Assembly: GCA_949051815.1 (NCBI GenBank)
Contig: CARQVR010000003.1
Span: 1-64,000, forward strand
Length of the DNA: 64,000 bases
Source: an uncultured Lachnospiraceae bacterium
GTDB lineage: Bacteria > Bacillota > Clostridia > Lachnospirales > Lachnospiraceae
Direction of reading: 5' to 3'
How positions within the stretch are numbered: the first letter of the stretch is position 1; each line of letters opens with the position of its first letter. The notes below the pieces were generated by a model. That model did no database searches, was not told where the DNA came from, and was given only the letters and a program-made list of their open reading frames with translations. This document shows positions 23,850-32,038 of this stretch, one piece after another. Made by a program: the position numbers and the translations under genes.

Positions 23850-25112
23850 CTACCTTTTCATTTGGCGAAGCCTGATCAGGCAGTATCCTCCGCCCTCCTC
23901 TCCATTCCCGAATCGGATTTTTCCGCCATGCGCCAGAATAATCTTTTTCACAATCTCCAGACCGCGAATATTCCCGCCGGACGCTGCTTTCTTCCTGCTG
24001 CGCAGGCGGCGCAGAACCTCCTCCGAATAGCCCGCGCCGTTATCTTCCAGACGGATAAGGCATTTTCCTCTTTCTTCCCACAGGGCAATCTTTATTTCCA
24101 CCGGTTCGCGTTTACCGCCGTGTTTTATGCTGTTATTAATGAGGTTGCGAAACACCCGCGCAAAAAGCTGCCTGTCGGCGTTTACGCACAGCAGCTCTGC
24201 GTCCTTCTCAATCTGCACATCCATTTTCAGTTCTCCCGGCAGAGAATCGTTCAAAAAAGACGCGGCAACGCTCCTGACAACCTCAGCGGGGCGCACCTTT
24301 TCTTTTCGCAGCGCCTGCATAGAATATTCCAGTTGGGAGGTTAAATTTAAATCCGCTATCAGCTCCTTCATAACTACACTCTGATGCCGGATCACAGCCG
24401 CCTGCTGTCTGGCTTCCCCAGGCAGGCCCTCACTGTGTTCCAAAGTGTCTGCATACCCCATCACCACAGACAGGGGCGTGCGGATATCGTGGGAAATACC
24501 GGCGATCCACTCAATACGTGCGCACTCTCTGTTCCTCATAAACCGCTTCGTAAAGATAAATGCCAGCGCTGCAACCCATATGAAATTAATGAGAAAAAAT
24601 ATAAGAATTGTCTGTTTTACAAACTCCATCCAGGGAATAGAAAATTCTATATTATATTTCCACATCGTCTCTTTCTGCATACCCACAATCATGATCCGGT
24701 CATCCCAGACACGCATCTGCACGGGATATCCTTCCAGATACCATTTGCTCATGCGGGCAATTTCCGGGCCGCTATACTGCTCTTTCAATTCTTCCGGTTT
24801 CCGAATGCTCCAGATCACCCGCCCATTCTCATCAAGGAGCATTGCCCACTGGTCATTTTTCTCGAACTCCTCCGCCATCTTCCCGTCGAGTGTATAGCCA
24901 TTCTGCGTAAGGGTCAGCGCTTCCATAACCCTTTCCCCGTAAATATACCACGCTTCTTTCTTCTCATAGACTACCCCGGCCGATATCAGGAACACAATAT
25001 TGAGTATACACGTCAGGACGGCAATGCCGAAAAACGCCAATACGCCGTAACGCAAAAAGCGTGCCGCTTTTCTGTAGTTATAAGTAAGACGCTCTGTTTT
25101 TACTTTTCTCAT
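23850..25112 (-). CDS. Sensor histidine kinase (lantibiotic-immunity type context)
   Basis: A 420-residue membrane kinase: transmembrane helices at about 24-48 and 166-190, an extracellular loop of some 115 residues between them, then HisKA with His208 in AGISHDIRTPLSVVMGYADTLEHSEG, and a HATPase domain (LFARVFRNLINNSIKHGG, LEDNGAGYSEE, RGLEIVKKIILAHGG, GGGYCLIRL). It shares a four-base overlap with the upstream regulator gene. The divergent LanFEG transporter is the likely regulon, so the signal may be an antimicrobial peptide or cell-wall damage (inference). Confidence 0.9.
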   Translation of the reverse strand: MRKVKTERLTYNYRKAARFLRYGVLAFFGIAVLTCILNIVFLISAGVVYEKKEAWYIYGERVMEALTLTQNGYTLDGKMAEEFEKNDQWAMLLDENGRVIWSIRKPEELKEQYSGPEIARMSKWYLEGYPVQMRVWDDRIMIVGMQKETMWKYNIEFSIPWMEFVKQTILIFFLINFIWVAALAFIFTKRFMRNRECARIEWIAGISHDIRTPLSVVMGYADTLEHSEGLPGEARQQAAVIRHQSVVMKELIADLNLTSQLEYSMQALRKEKVRPAEVVRSVAASFLNDSLPGELKMDVQIEKDAELLCVNADRQLFARVFRNLINNSIKHGGKREPVEIKIALWEERGKCLIRLEDNGAGYSEEVLRRLRSRKKAASGGNIRGLEIVKKIILAHGGKIRFGNGEEGGGYCLIRLRQMKR

Positions 25113-25819
25113 ACCAGTCTGTACCCCAGCCCTCTCACCGTCAGCAGATATTTCGGATGGGAGGGATCTTCCTCAATCTTTTCCCGCAGTCTGCGAATAT
25201 GCACGACCAGCGTGTTTTCGTATCCGTAGTTTTCCTCCCGCCAGACAGCGTCACACAGAGCGTCAATGGTCACAATCCGCCCTCTCTCCTGCGCCAGCTT
25301 TTGCAGGATTGCGTACTCTTTCGCCGTCAGTGTCATTTCCGTGCTGTCCTTCGCCTCCCTGTTCCATGTTGCCACGCCGCTGCCCAGATCGACCGTACAT
25401 CTGCCAAGCGCAATGACCTCTTTCTCCTGCATACCCTTTACCCGGTACACCCGTTTCAGCACCGCCGTCACACGAAGAAGCAGCTCTTCCGGCAAAAATG
25501 GCTTCGTGATATAATCGTCCGCGCCAAGCCCCAGTCCCCGCAGGCGGCTTTGGTCCTCATCCCGCGCCGACAGGAAGATCACGGGAACCTCGGAAAATTC
25601 TCTCAGCTTTTTGAACAGGGAAAACCCGTCTCCGTCAGGCAGCATGACATCCAGAAGAACCAGATGCGGTTCTTTTAGCGCAAACAGTTCTTCCGCCTCA
25701 AGGCAGTCAGCCGCCATTGTCACCTTATGGAATCCCGCGCCGCGCAAAAAACTGCCAACCATATCACGCAGCGGCTTCTCATCATCTACCAGCAGAATTT
25801 TACAATCGTATAAATTCAT
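25109..25819 (-). CDS. OmpR-family response regulator
   Basis: A 236-residue regulator: receiver domain with the acidic pair in LLVDDEKPLRDM, phospho-acceptor Asp57 in LVLLDVMLPDGDG and Lys in ADDYITKPFLPEELLLR; winged-helix C-terminus with LTAKEYAILQKLAQERGRIVTIDALCDAVW and ENTLVVHIRRLREKIEEDP. GAGAGG stands upstream of the ATG. It is followed by its kinase and probably controls the divergently transcribed transporter operon through the structured region at 26059-26117. Confidence 0.92.
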   Translation of the reverse strand: MNLYDCKILLVDDEKPLRDMVGSFLRGAGFHKVTMAADCLEAEELFALKEPHLVLLDVMLPDGDGFSLFKKLREFSEVPVIFLSARDEDQSRLRGLGLGADDYITKPFLPEELLLRVTAVLKRVYRVKGMQEKEVIALGRCTVDLGSGVATWNREAKDSTEMTLTAKEYAILQKLAQERGRIVTIDALCDAVWREENYGYENTLVVHIRRLREKIEEDPSHPKYLLTVRGLGYRLV

Positions 25820-26139
25820 AGACCTTTCCTCTCATTTCAAAGATATTCCTTCCACATTTACACGTCGTACTCTGTTACACGATAAAAACCGGTACAGTAT
25901 CAGTATATTGCTTCCCGCATTTTCTGAAAAGATGCGCGCGCAATTCTTAAGGTAAATGTAATCTCTCCTTCATTCCCATGTAATCCCGCTCCCTTATCCT
26001 GATCATAGCAGGCAGGCAAGCCCAAAGACACGATGCGCTGTACCGACAACGCTCATCGTATTTTGAAAATGATTCATTGCCAATGAAGCCAAACCTGCCG
26101 GCACGAATTTCAAAATAAACGAAGAAAGGACAAAACGCC
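25820..26139. promoter_or_regulatory. Divergent control region between the two-component system and LanFEG
   Basis: No gene. The half next to the transporter has nested inverted repeats: TATTTTGAAA (26059-26068) with TTTCAAAATA (26108-26117), a perfect ten-base match, enclosing a perfect 15-bp palindrome TTCATTG-C-CAATGAA (26073-26087) and a GCC...GGC stem. This may be the response-regulator operator or a structured leader RNA. No convincing -35/-10 pair was found for either side. Confidence 0.5.
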
Positions 26140-27060
26140 ATGCCAACACCATATCTGGTAGAAACCCATAATCTCACAAAACAGTACGGCAAAAACCGCT
26201 GTGTAAACGCCGTCAACATGCATGTGCCGCCCGGCGCGGTCTACGGCTTCTTAGGGCCAAACGGCGCGGGCAAATCCACGACCTTAAAAATGATTCTCGG
26301 ATTGGCCAGACCCACCGAAGGCAGTATCACCCTCTTTGGTACGCCGGTCAGCGAAAAGAACCGGATGAAGCTCCTTGCGCAGACAGGCTCGCTCATTGAA
26401 TCGCCCAGTTATTACGGTCATCTGACCGGAGAGGAAAACCTTCGCATCATCCAGACGCTTAAGGGCTGTTCCGAAAAGGATATCAGCGAAGTGCTAAAAA
26501 TTGTCCGTCTGAGCGAGGCACGGGGAAAGCTGGTCAACCACTACTCCCTCGGCATGAAGCAGCGGCTCGGTCTTGCCGCCGCCCTGCTCGGCTTTCCAAA
26601 GCTCCTGATTCTGGACGAACCCACAAACGGCCTTGATCCGGCGGGTATTCAGGAAATGCGCGAGTTGGTCTGCTCCTTGCCGGCCGCCTACGGCATGACC
26701 GTTCTGGTGTCCTCCCATCTGCTTGATGAAATTGACCGGATGGCGGACTATGTGGGCATCATCCGAAAAGGCGGACTGATCTGGCAGGACTCGCTGGAAT
26801 CGCTGCACGCCCGCTCGAAAGAGCAGATTGCGCTCCGTGTCAGTCACACAGCCATCGCCCTCGATCTGCTCAGGCAAAACGGAATCGAGGCCGCACAGGA
26901 GGAAGAGTATCTTCTGCTGCCCATGATGGACGACGCTTATGTGGCAAATCTTTGCAGACAGCTCGTCGCACAAAACATTTCGCTCTACCGCATAGAAAAG
27001 CGTGAAAAAAGTCTGGAGGATATTTTCCTATCCCTGACAGGAAAGGAGAGCAGCTTATGA
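26140..27060 (+). CDS. Lantibiotic-immunity-type ABC transporter ATPase (LanF-like)
   Basis: A 306-residue ABC ATPase: Walker A GPNGAGKSTTLKMILGL, Q-loop QTGSLIESPSYYGHLTGEENL, signature HYSLGMKQRLGLAAAL (LSGGQ read as YSLGM, as usual in LanF and BcrA), Walker B LLILDEPTNGLDPAGI and the His switch VLVSSHLLDEID. The C-terminal 80 residues are the family extension. With the two small permeases that follow it forms a LanFEG or BcrAB-like exporter that removes peptide antibiotics from the membrane. AAAGGA precedes the ATG. Four-base overlap with the first permease. Confidence 0.88.
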   Translation: MPTPYLVETHNLTKQYGKNRCVNAVNMHVPPGAVYGFLGPNGAGKSTTLKMILGLARPTEGSITLFGTPVSEKNRMKLLAQTGSLIESPSYYGHLTGEENLRIIQTLKGCSEKDISEVLKIVRLSEARGKLVNHYSLGMKQRLGLAAALLGFPKLLILDEPTNGLDPAGIQEMRELVCSLPAAYGMTVLVSSHLLDEIDRMADYVGIIRKGGLIWQDSLESLHARSKEQIALRVSHTAIALDLLRQNGIEAAQEEEYLLLPMMDDAYVANLCRQLVAQNISLYRIEKREKSLEDIFLSLTGKESSL

Positions 27061-27809
27061 TCACTCTGCGCACAGAATTTAAGAAAATCAAAAGAAAGAA
27101 GATCGGGCTGACCATGTGTGCCCTGATTGGGATCCAGTTCGCATGGCTTCTCTGGTCAGGCGCCCGCCCCGATGAGAAAGAAAAACTGCAGGGCTGGATC
27201 GAAATGCTCTACTCCCTTCCACCCATAAGCGTCATTATGATGCCCACCGTTATGTCCGTGCTTGCCTCCCGCCTCGCCGACGCGGAGCACAAAGGCAGCA
27301 CTTACAAGCTGCTAAACACGCTGCGCCGTCCGGGTGCGCTTTACCATGCAAAGGCGGTGTGCGGCGCGCTCTTTATTCTGGGCATCTCTATTGCGCAGTT
27401 TCTCTTCATCATCGCCCTGGGATATGCCCGCGGCTATGCAGGGCATCCCGAATGGAAGCGTTATGCCGCCGCATTCCTGTTGCATCTGGCCTGCTGCCTG
27501 TCCCTGTATTTGCTACAGCTCCTTTTGTCCATGCTGTTTTTTAACCAGATGATTCCACTGGTCGCAGGACTTGGCGGCTCCATGCTCGGACTCATTCTGA
27601 TGTATATCAAAATGTACTCTTTTCTTCCGTGGGGCGGCTTTCTCTCCGCCGCACAGGCAGCTATGGACTGGAACCCGGAAACCAGAGTCATCCATTTCTT
27701 TTACCGCCAGTATTCGCGGGTTGAACTGTGTGCAGTGTCCATGATCTTTATATGGATTGTGGTCTTCTACACGGCCGGAAGGATTTTATTTTCCAGAAAA
27801 GAATGTTAG
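27057..27809 (+). CDS. ABC permease 1 (LanE/MutE-like)
   Basis: A 250-residue integral membrane protein with about six helices: LTMCALIGIQFAWLLWSGA, ISVIMMPTVMSVLASRLA, AVCGALFILGISIAQFLFIIALGYA, AAFLLHLACCLSLYLLQLLLSMLFF, MIPLVAGLGGSMLGLILMYI and LCAVSMIFIWIVVFYTAGRILF. ADAEHKGSTYKLLNTLRRPG after the second helix is the coupling loop typical of ABC-2 permeases of this type. Translation is coupled to the ATPase gene. Confidence 0.82.
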   Translation: MITLRTEFKKIKRKKIGLTMCALIGIQFAWLLWSGARPDEKEKLQGWIEMLYSLPPISVIMMPTVMSVLASRLADAEHKGSTYKLLNTLRRPGALYHAKAVCGALFILGISIAQFLFIIALGYARGYAGHPEWKRYAAAFLLHLACCLSLYLLQLLLSMLFFNQMIPLVAGLGGSMLGLILMYIKMYSFLPWGGFLSAAQAAMDWNPETRVIHFFYRQYSRVELCAVSMIFIWIVVFYTAGRILFSRKEC

Positions 27810-27855
27810 GCTGCCCGCTTCAAAAACGGCGCTGCCAAAAAACTATACGCACTTT

Positions 27856-27900
27856 CGGAAAATCTGCCGCAAAGGCAGGTGCCGGAGAGATTCCGAAAGT
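27856..27900 (+). repeat. Intercistronic hairpin motif, copy 1
   Basis: Between the two permease genes. ACTTTCGGAA and TTCCGAAAGT pair perfectly, with an inner CTGCC-GCAAA-GGCAG hairpin. A 40-base core shows 35 identities to 47483-47525 in the antiporter operon. It ends 27 bases before the next start codon. It matches no riboswitch family I can recall. Confidence 0.7.
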
Positions 27901-27927
27901 ACATCTATCATATAAGGAGGCATCAAC

Positions 27928-28665
27928 ATGCTTACATTTTATATCAGAGCCGTCAGGGCGGAATCCTTAAAACTGAAACGAAGTCCGGTATGGCTGGCGT
28001 TTTTTTCGCTTCCCATAATATCCGCTTTCTTCGGCACGATGAATTACACGCTGAATATCGGCGTCTTAAAATCAGAATGGTACAGTCTGTGGAGCCAGCA
28101 CACGTTTTTTCTCTGCTATCTGTTCATGCCCGCGCTGATCGGCACTTACTGCTCTTATCTGTGGCGGCTGGAGCACACGCGGCACAACTGGAACAGCTTT
28201 TTAACCGCCCCTCTGCCGCTGTCCACACTTTATCTGGGCAAGCTGACGCAGGCAGTACGGGTTTCTGTTCTCGCAAACCTGTGGATTTTCCTGTTGTTTT
28301 ATGTATGCGGCAGACTGGCCGGAATAAGGAGTCCTTTTCCTCGGGAAGCACTGGAGTGGTATCTTTGCGGTACGCTTGGAGCGGTGGTAATCTGCTGTGT
28401 GCAGCTTCTCTTTTCCCTGATGATCCGCTCCTTTGCCATTCCGGTCGGCATCGCCCTTGCAGGCGGCATTTTCGGGCTGTATATGACCAACCGGGACTAT
28501 GGCATGAACTATCCCTACTCGCTTTACTGTATGGGAATGCGGGCCAACAATCCGAATATGGAAATTCATATACCGGCTCTTTTGGTCAATTCCGCCGGTT
28601 ATATCCTTGTATTCGCTGCTCTGTCGATTTTTTATCTGCGCGTCCATGAGAGAGCCGCCGACTGA
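27928..28665 (+). CDS. ABC permease 2 (LanG/MutG-like)
   Basis: A 245-residue membrane protein related to the first permease: residues 20-40 (VWLAFFSLPIISAFFGTMN), THFFLCYLFMPALIGTYCSYLW-like second helix, then the conserved WRLEHTRHNWNSFLTAPLPLSTLYLGKL loop, and four more helices (SVLANLWIFLLFYVCG, LCGTLGAVVICCVQLLFSLMI, FAIPVGIALAGGIFGLYM, LLVNSAGYILVFAALSIFYL). AAGGAGG lies nine bases before the ATG. It completes the FEG-type transporter. Confidence 0.82.
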   Translation: MLTFYIRAVRAESLKLKRSPVWLAFFSLPIISAFFGTMNYTLNIGVLKSEWYSLWSQHTFFLCYLFMPALIGTYCSYLWRLEHTRHNWNSFLTAPLPLSTLYLGKLTQAVRVSVLANLWIFLLFYVCGRLAGIRSPFPREALEWYLCGTLGAVVICCVQLLFSLMIRSFAIPVGIALAGGIFGLYMTNRDYGMNYPYSLYCMGMRANNPNMEIHIPALLVNSAGYILVFAALSIFYLRVHERAAD

Positions 28666-28733
28666 TTCTGCGGCCCGCCGCCAAACCCGTGGCCATTGTG
28701 GCAGCATATGTTCTGACAAAAGTCTTTGGAAAA

Positions 28734-28776
28734 AGAAACGCCGACCCTCCTCATTTCCGGTCAGCGTTTCTTTTTC
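28734..28776 (+). terminator. Terminator of the LanFEG operon
   Basis: AGAAACGCCGACC and GGTCAGCGTTTCT form a 13-base stem with one mismatch, followed by TTTTT. Confidence 0.85.
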
Positions 28777-28811
28777 TCCTATGACATACCCGCAGTTTTC
28801 GTTTGTTCCTC

Positions 28812-29027
28812 TCAGCTCTCCTTCTGCCGGTCTAAAAGCGCTTTCAACGCTTCATCACCCACACTCACCCATGCGTCCTCCTCCTCTTCATCGAGTCCCA
28901 GATACGCCCGCAAAGTGTCTGTGGTATCGGAAAATCCCCACTCCTGACTGTAGTCGTCGATCTCCTCGAAGGCAGCCTCGCCCGCCAGATATCTTTCCTT
29001 GAATTTCTTCTCCGTATTTTCCGCCAT
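28812..29027 (-). CDS. Small acidic protein, unknown
   Basis: A 71-residue acidic protein (MAENTEKKFKERYLAGEAAF, then EIDDYSQEWGFSDTTDTLRAYLGLDEEEEDAWVSVGDEALKALLD). AGGAGGAAGAG precedes the ATG at 29027. It has no membrane segment and is predicted helical with an acidic linker. Small proteins of this kind are common in Lachnospiraceae genomes but I do not know a function. It stands alone between two converging or separate units. Confidence 0.65.
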   Translation of the reverse strand: MAENTEKKFKERYLAGEAAFEEIDDYSQEWGFSDTTDTLRAYLGLDEEEEDAWVSVGDEALKALLDRQKES

Positions 29028-29146
29028 CTCTTCCTCCTGTGTCAATATAGGTCAAAGCGGGTTTCCGGCTGATTTCTCACCCGCGCCATACACTTACCAC
29101 GCGGTACCGGAGTCACCGTCGATATATCAATTGCTGTCACACGCGC

Positions 29147-30067
29147 CTATCGCAGCCCGTCCTCTCTTGCCTTATCCGCAATCATCCGGTATGTGGGCGT
29201 AGGCACACCGTATTTTTCTCCCATCCGCACCACCTCATAGATCAGTCCGTCTATCTCAGAAGCCTTGCCCGCATAAATGTCCCTCTGCATGGAAGTGCTT
29301 GCCGTAGGATTCAGCGCGTCCAGAATCTGCAGATTGGTCGTCACGATATCTGCGAGAAACGGAACGCCCATCGCCACCGCCAGCGCATCAACCTCCCGCA
29401 TCAGTTTCACAAAGGTATCTCTCGGCTCCCCGGTTATCTGTACATCCCCGGCGCTCACATGGTAGTAAAGGCCGCATGCCGCCATCGGCGACACATAGGC
29501 AAACTTCTGCAGGGCATCCCTCCGGATGTTCTCCGACAGCACGCCATCGATCCCGCTTTCCTTTAAATCCTTCGCCACCCCGAAAAGCGCAGGCCGAAGC
29601 TCCTCCTTCTTCCGCACGCCATATACAACACGGAAAATGTCTCCATTTTGCCAGATCGTCCCGGGCTCCTTAATCTCCGCCGCTATGTAGATGCATCCAT
29701 CCGTCACCAGAAGCTCCGGCAGCTTTTCCTGCATCCTGCCGCCCGTGCCGTAAATATTCAAAATCGGAATCACAATCGTCGTCTCTTTCGCCACCCGCCT
29801 GATAAAGGGAATCGTCTCCTCCAGCGAATAGCCTTTCACACAGACAAAAATAATGTCCGGCTTTTCGTCATAGTTCGCCATATCTGTCGCTTTGACAGGA
29901 TTTACGGTGTAGTTTCCCTTCCTGGTGGTCTCCATCTTAAGACCTTGCTCCTGCATCTTTTTCAGATGTTCCCCTCTCGCAATCAGGGTCACGTCTTTTC
30001 CCGCCTCTGTCATGTACGCGCCGATGCTGCCGCCTGTGCCGCCCGCGCCGATTACCAGATATTTCAT
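29147..30067 (-). CDS. 2-dehydropantoate 2-reductase family (ketopantoate reductase-like)
   Basis: A 306-residue NADPH-dependent reductase of the PanE/ApbA family, which reduces ketopantoate in coenzyme A synthesis; paralogues act on other 2-keto acids. MKYLVIGAGGTGGSIGAYMTEAGKDVTLIARG is the cofactor fold, DIIFVCVKGYSLEETIPFI and ILNIYGTGGRM follow, and the C-terminal helical domain has NIRRDALQKFAYVSPMAACGLYY (the catalytic Lys), and TASTSMQRDIYAGKASEIDGLIYEVVRMGEKYGVPTPTY. GGAGG five bases before the ATG at 30067 excludes the longer frame, which would run toward the MITE copy. Confidence 0.85.
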   Translation of the reverse strand: MKYLVIGAGGTGGSIGAYMTEAGKDVTLIARGEHLKKMQEQGLKMETTRKGNYTVNPVKATDMANYDEKPDIIFVCVKGYSLEETIPFIRRVAKETTIVIPILNIYGTGGRMQEKLPELLVTDGCIYIAAEIKEPGTIWQNGDIFRVVYGVRKKEELRPALFGVAKDLKESGIDGVLSENIRRDALQKFAYVSPMAACGLYYHVSAGDVQITGEPRDTFVKLMREVDALAVAMGVPFLADIVTTNLQILDALNPTASTSMQRDIYAGKASEIDGLIYEVVRMGEKYGVPTPTYRMIADKAREDGLR

Positions 30068-30215
30068 ATGTGCCTCCGTTTTGGTTGTTTTGCCGCCCCG
30101 CGCCGTGCCATTCCAAAAGCCCGCGCAGCGCGTGCGCTCTATAAAAAACATGATATCCGATTCCCGGCCGAAAAACAAGTGCAAAGAAAAAGAGCGCGGC
30201 ATGTGCTGCGCCCTC

Positions 30216-30368
30216 GTTACAATTCACACCCACGCCAGATTTCGCACTAATTTACAATTATTCAGTGTGAATTGCAACGATGATGCACACAAAATGCCTA
30301 AAAACCGGCATTTTGGCGCTGGCTCCGACACCATGCAGCAAGTGCATGGTGCGGGTGTGAAAAGTAAC
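30216..30368. mobile_element. MITE-like element, copy 2 (153 bp, 8-bp target duplication)
   Basis: About 92% like copy 1 by eye. Starts GTTACAATTCACACCC, ends GGGTGTGAAAAGTAAC, with the same three hairpins. Flanks are GCGCCCTC (30208-30215) and GCGCTCTC (30369-30376), an 8-bp duplication with one change. It lies 22 bases after the importer ATPase stop and could also act as a transcription barrier. Confidence 0.85.
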
Positions 30369-30390
30369 GCGCTCTCTCCTTCGCATAAAT

Positions 30391-32037
30391 TTATGAAATG
30401 GAAATCTGCCCCGCCGTGATGCACTTTCCCGACTTTCTGTCAAAGAGCAGGATATCCTTTCCGCCGATGTTAAACCGCTCCTTCTGTCCGATCTTGTAAA
30501 GTGTACTGCCGAACACCACGCCTGTCAGGAGATAATCGCCGATGGCTACCTTGATGGTGGATTCCATACCGGTGGGCATGGCGCCGAAGATAATGCCCTC
30601 CATCTCCCCGGACGCATCTACCTTGATACATTCCGGACGAATGCCGATCACAAAATCCTCGTTGGTGATAACAGGCTCTTCCTGCATATTGTAATCGCTC
30701 TCATCCACCTTGCTGATATGATACTTAAACACTTCGTCCTTGTTGCCTTTCTCCACCGCCTTTTTGTCCTCAAGGATTCTCTTTTTCGCGGCTTCGGCCT
30801 CTCTCTCGTCGGCGTCCCTCTTCGCGAACCACTGTGCCATATCAATCGGTTCATTGGGGGTAAAGACAGCCTTTTTGTCATTTAGTATGGTAAGCTCCAG
30901 ACTGCCGCCCTGCTGTGTGCCCTTTGCTTCCACGAAATTGATGGAGGGATTGCCCACAAAGTCCGCCACAAAGAGGTTGTTCGGTCTGTTATATACATCC
31001 AGCGGCGCGTCGTACTGCTGCAAGACGCCGTTGTTAATCAGACAGATCTTTGTTGCCAGCGTCATGGCCTCCATCTGATCATGTGTCACATAAACAAAAG
31101 TGCTTCCCGTCTCCAGATGGAGTCTTTGCAGCTCATATCTCATCTCCAGACGCAGCTTGGCGTCCAGATTGGAGAGCGGCTCATCCATAAAGAGCACCTG
31201 CGGCTCCGGTGCAAGGGTTCTGGCAATGGCCACCCTCTGCTGCTGTCCGCCGGAAAGTTCTGCCGGATACCGGTCCATAAACATGCCGATCTTTACGATT
31301 CTGGAAACCCGGCGCACGGAGAGGTCCACCTCCTCCTTCGTCAGCTTCCTCACGCTCTTTACCACTTTTCCGTTCTGCTTAACCGCGAAATCCTCAGTCA
31401 GCTCCTCCCCGCTGTTTTTGTGGGAGTCATAGCGCGCCTTTAACTCCTGCTCCATCTTCTCTCTCGCGTCCGCGGCGGCCTTCTCCACATTGGACGCCTC
31501 ATGGATCTTTAAGGCGTAAAGCTCCTTTGCCGTATAAATGGAAACCGTGTATGTATCAATCAGTTTCAGATAAATCTTATCCGTATCAGGCTTACCGCTC
31601 TTATCCCTGCACTCCTCAATCAGCTTGATAAACTCCTTCGGATTTTTCAAGGCATTGATCTTGGCGTTTAACTTTTTTGCTTCCAGATCATAAGTCGGCA
31701 TCTCCTCATGAATATTGCTCAGGCCGAAGGAAATGTTCTGGTACACCGTCATATTCGGCCACAGCGCATAGTTCTGAAACAGAAATCCCACCTTGCGCTT
31801 GTTGGCTGGGACATTGATGCCCGCCTCACTGTCAAACACCACCCTGTCCCCTATGGTAATCTGCCCGCTCGTGGGCGTCTCCAGACCTGCTATCATGCGC
31901 AGCGTCGTCGTCTTGCCGCAGCCGGAGGGCCCGAGCAGGGTAATAAAGGAGTTGTCTGCGATGTCCAGATCCAGATGATCCACCGCATAAAACTTTCCCC
32001 ATCGTTTTGTCACATCTCTCAATTTAATCTCTGGCAT
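30391..32037 (-). CDS. ABC importer ATPase with large insertion
   Basis: A 548-residue ATPase of the MalK/FbpC type, much longer than the usual 350-370. Walker A GPSGCGKTTTLRMIAGL and Q-loop FQNYALWPNMTVYQNISFGL are normal. Then about 115 extra, charged and helical residues (HEEMPTYDLEAKKLNAKINA to KVVKSVRKLTKEEVDLSVRR) precede the signature LSGGQQQRVAIARTLAP, Walker B VLFMDEPLSNLDAK and THDQMEAM. The TOBE region has a second insertion of about 50 charged residues (AKRDADEREAEAAKKRILED). GGAGGG seven bases before the ATG at 32037, which directly follows the permease stop. Energises import of the ligand bound at 33961-35427. Confidence 0.88.
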   Translation of the reverse strand: MPEIKLRDVTKRWGKFYAVDHLDLDIADNSFITLLGPSGCGKTTTLRMIAGLETPTSGQITIGDRVVFDSEAGINVPANKRKVGFLFQNYALWPNMTVYQNISFGLSNIHEEMPTYDLEAKKLNAKINALKNPKEFIKLIEECRDKSGKPDTDKIYLKLIDTYTVSIYTAKELYALKIHEASNVEKAAADAREKMEQELKARYDSHKNSGEELTEDFAVKQNGKVVKSVRKLTKEEVDLSVRRVSRIVKIGMFMDRYPAELSGGQQQRVAIARTLAPEPQVLFMDEPLSNLDAKLRLEMRYELQRLHLETGSTFVYVTHDQMEAMTLATKICLINNGVLQQYDAPLDVYNRPNNLFVADFVGNPSINFVEAKGTQQGGSLELTILNDKKAVFTPNEPIDMAQWFAKRDADEREAEAAKKRILEDKKAVEKGNKDEVFKYHISKVDESDYNMQEEPVITNEDFVIGIRPECIKVDASGEMEGIIFGAMPTGMESTIKVAIGDYLLTGVVFGSTLYKIGQKERFNIGGKDILLFDRKSGKCITAGQISIS

Positions 32038-32038
32038 A

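Noticed and set aside
27856..27900. Known riboswitch (cyclic-di-GMP, fluoride, FMN, cobalamin)
   Set aside because: The conserved bases of these families, as far as I recall them, are not matched.
27879..28649. 256-codon frame overlapping the second LanG-like permease
   Set aside because: Shadow frame; the 245-residue permease has membrane helices and a proper ribosome binding site.
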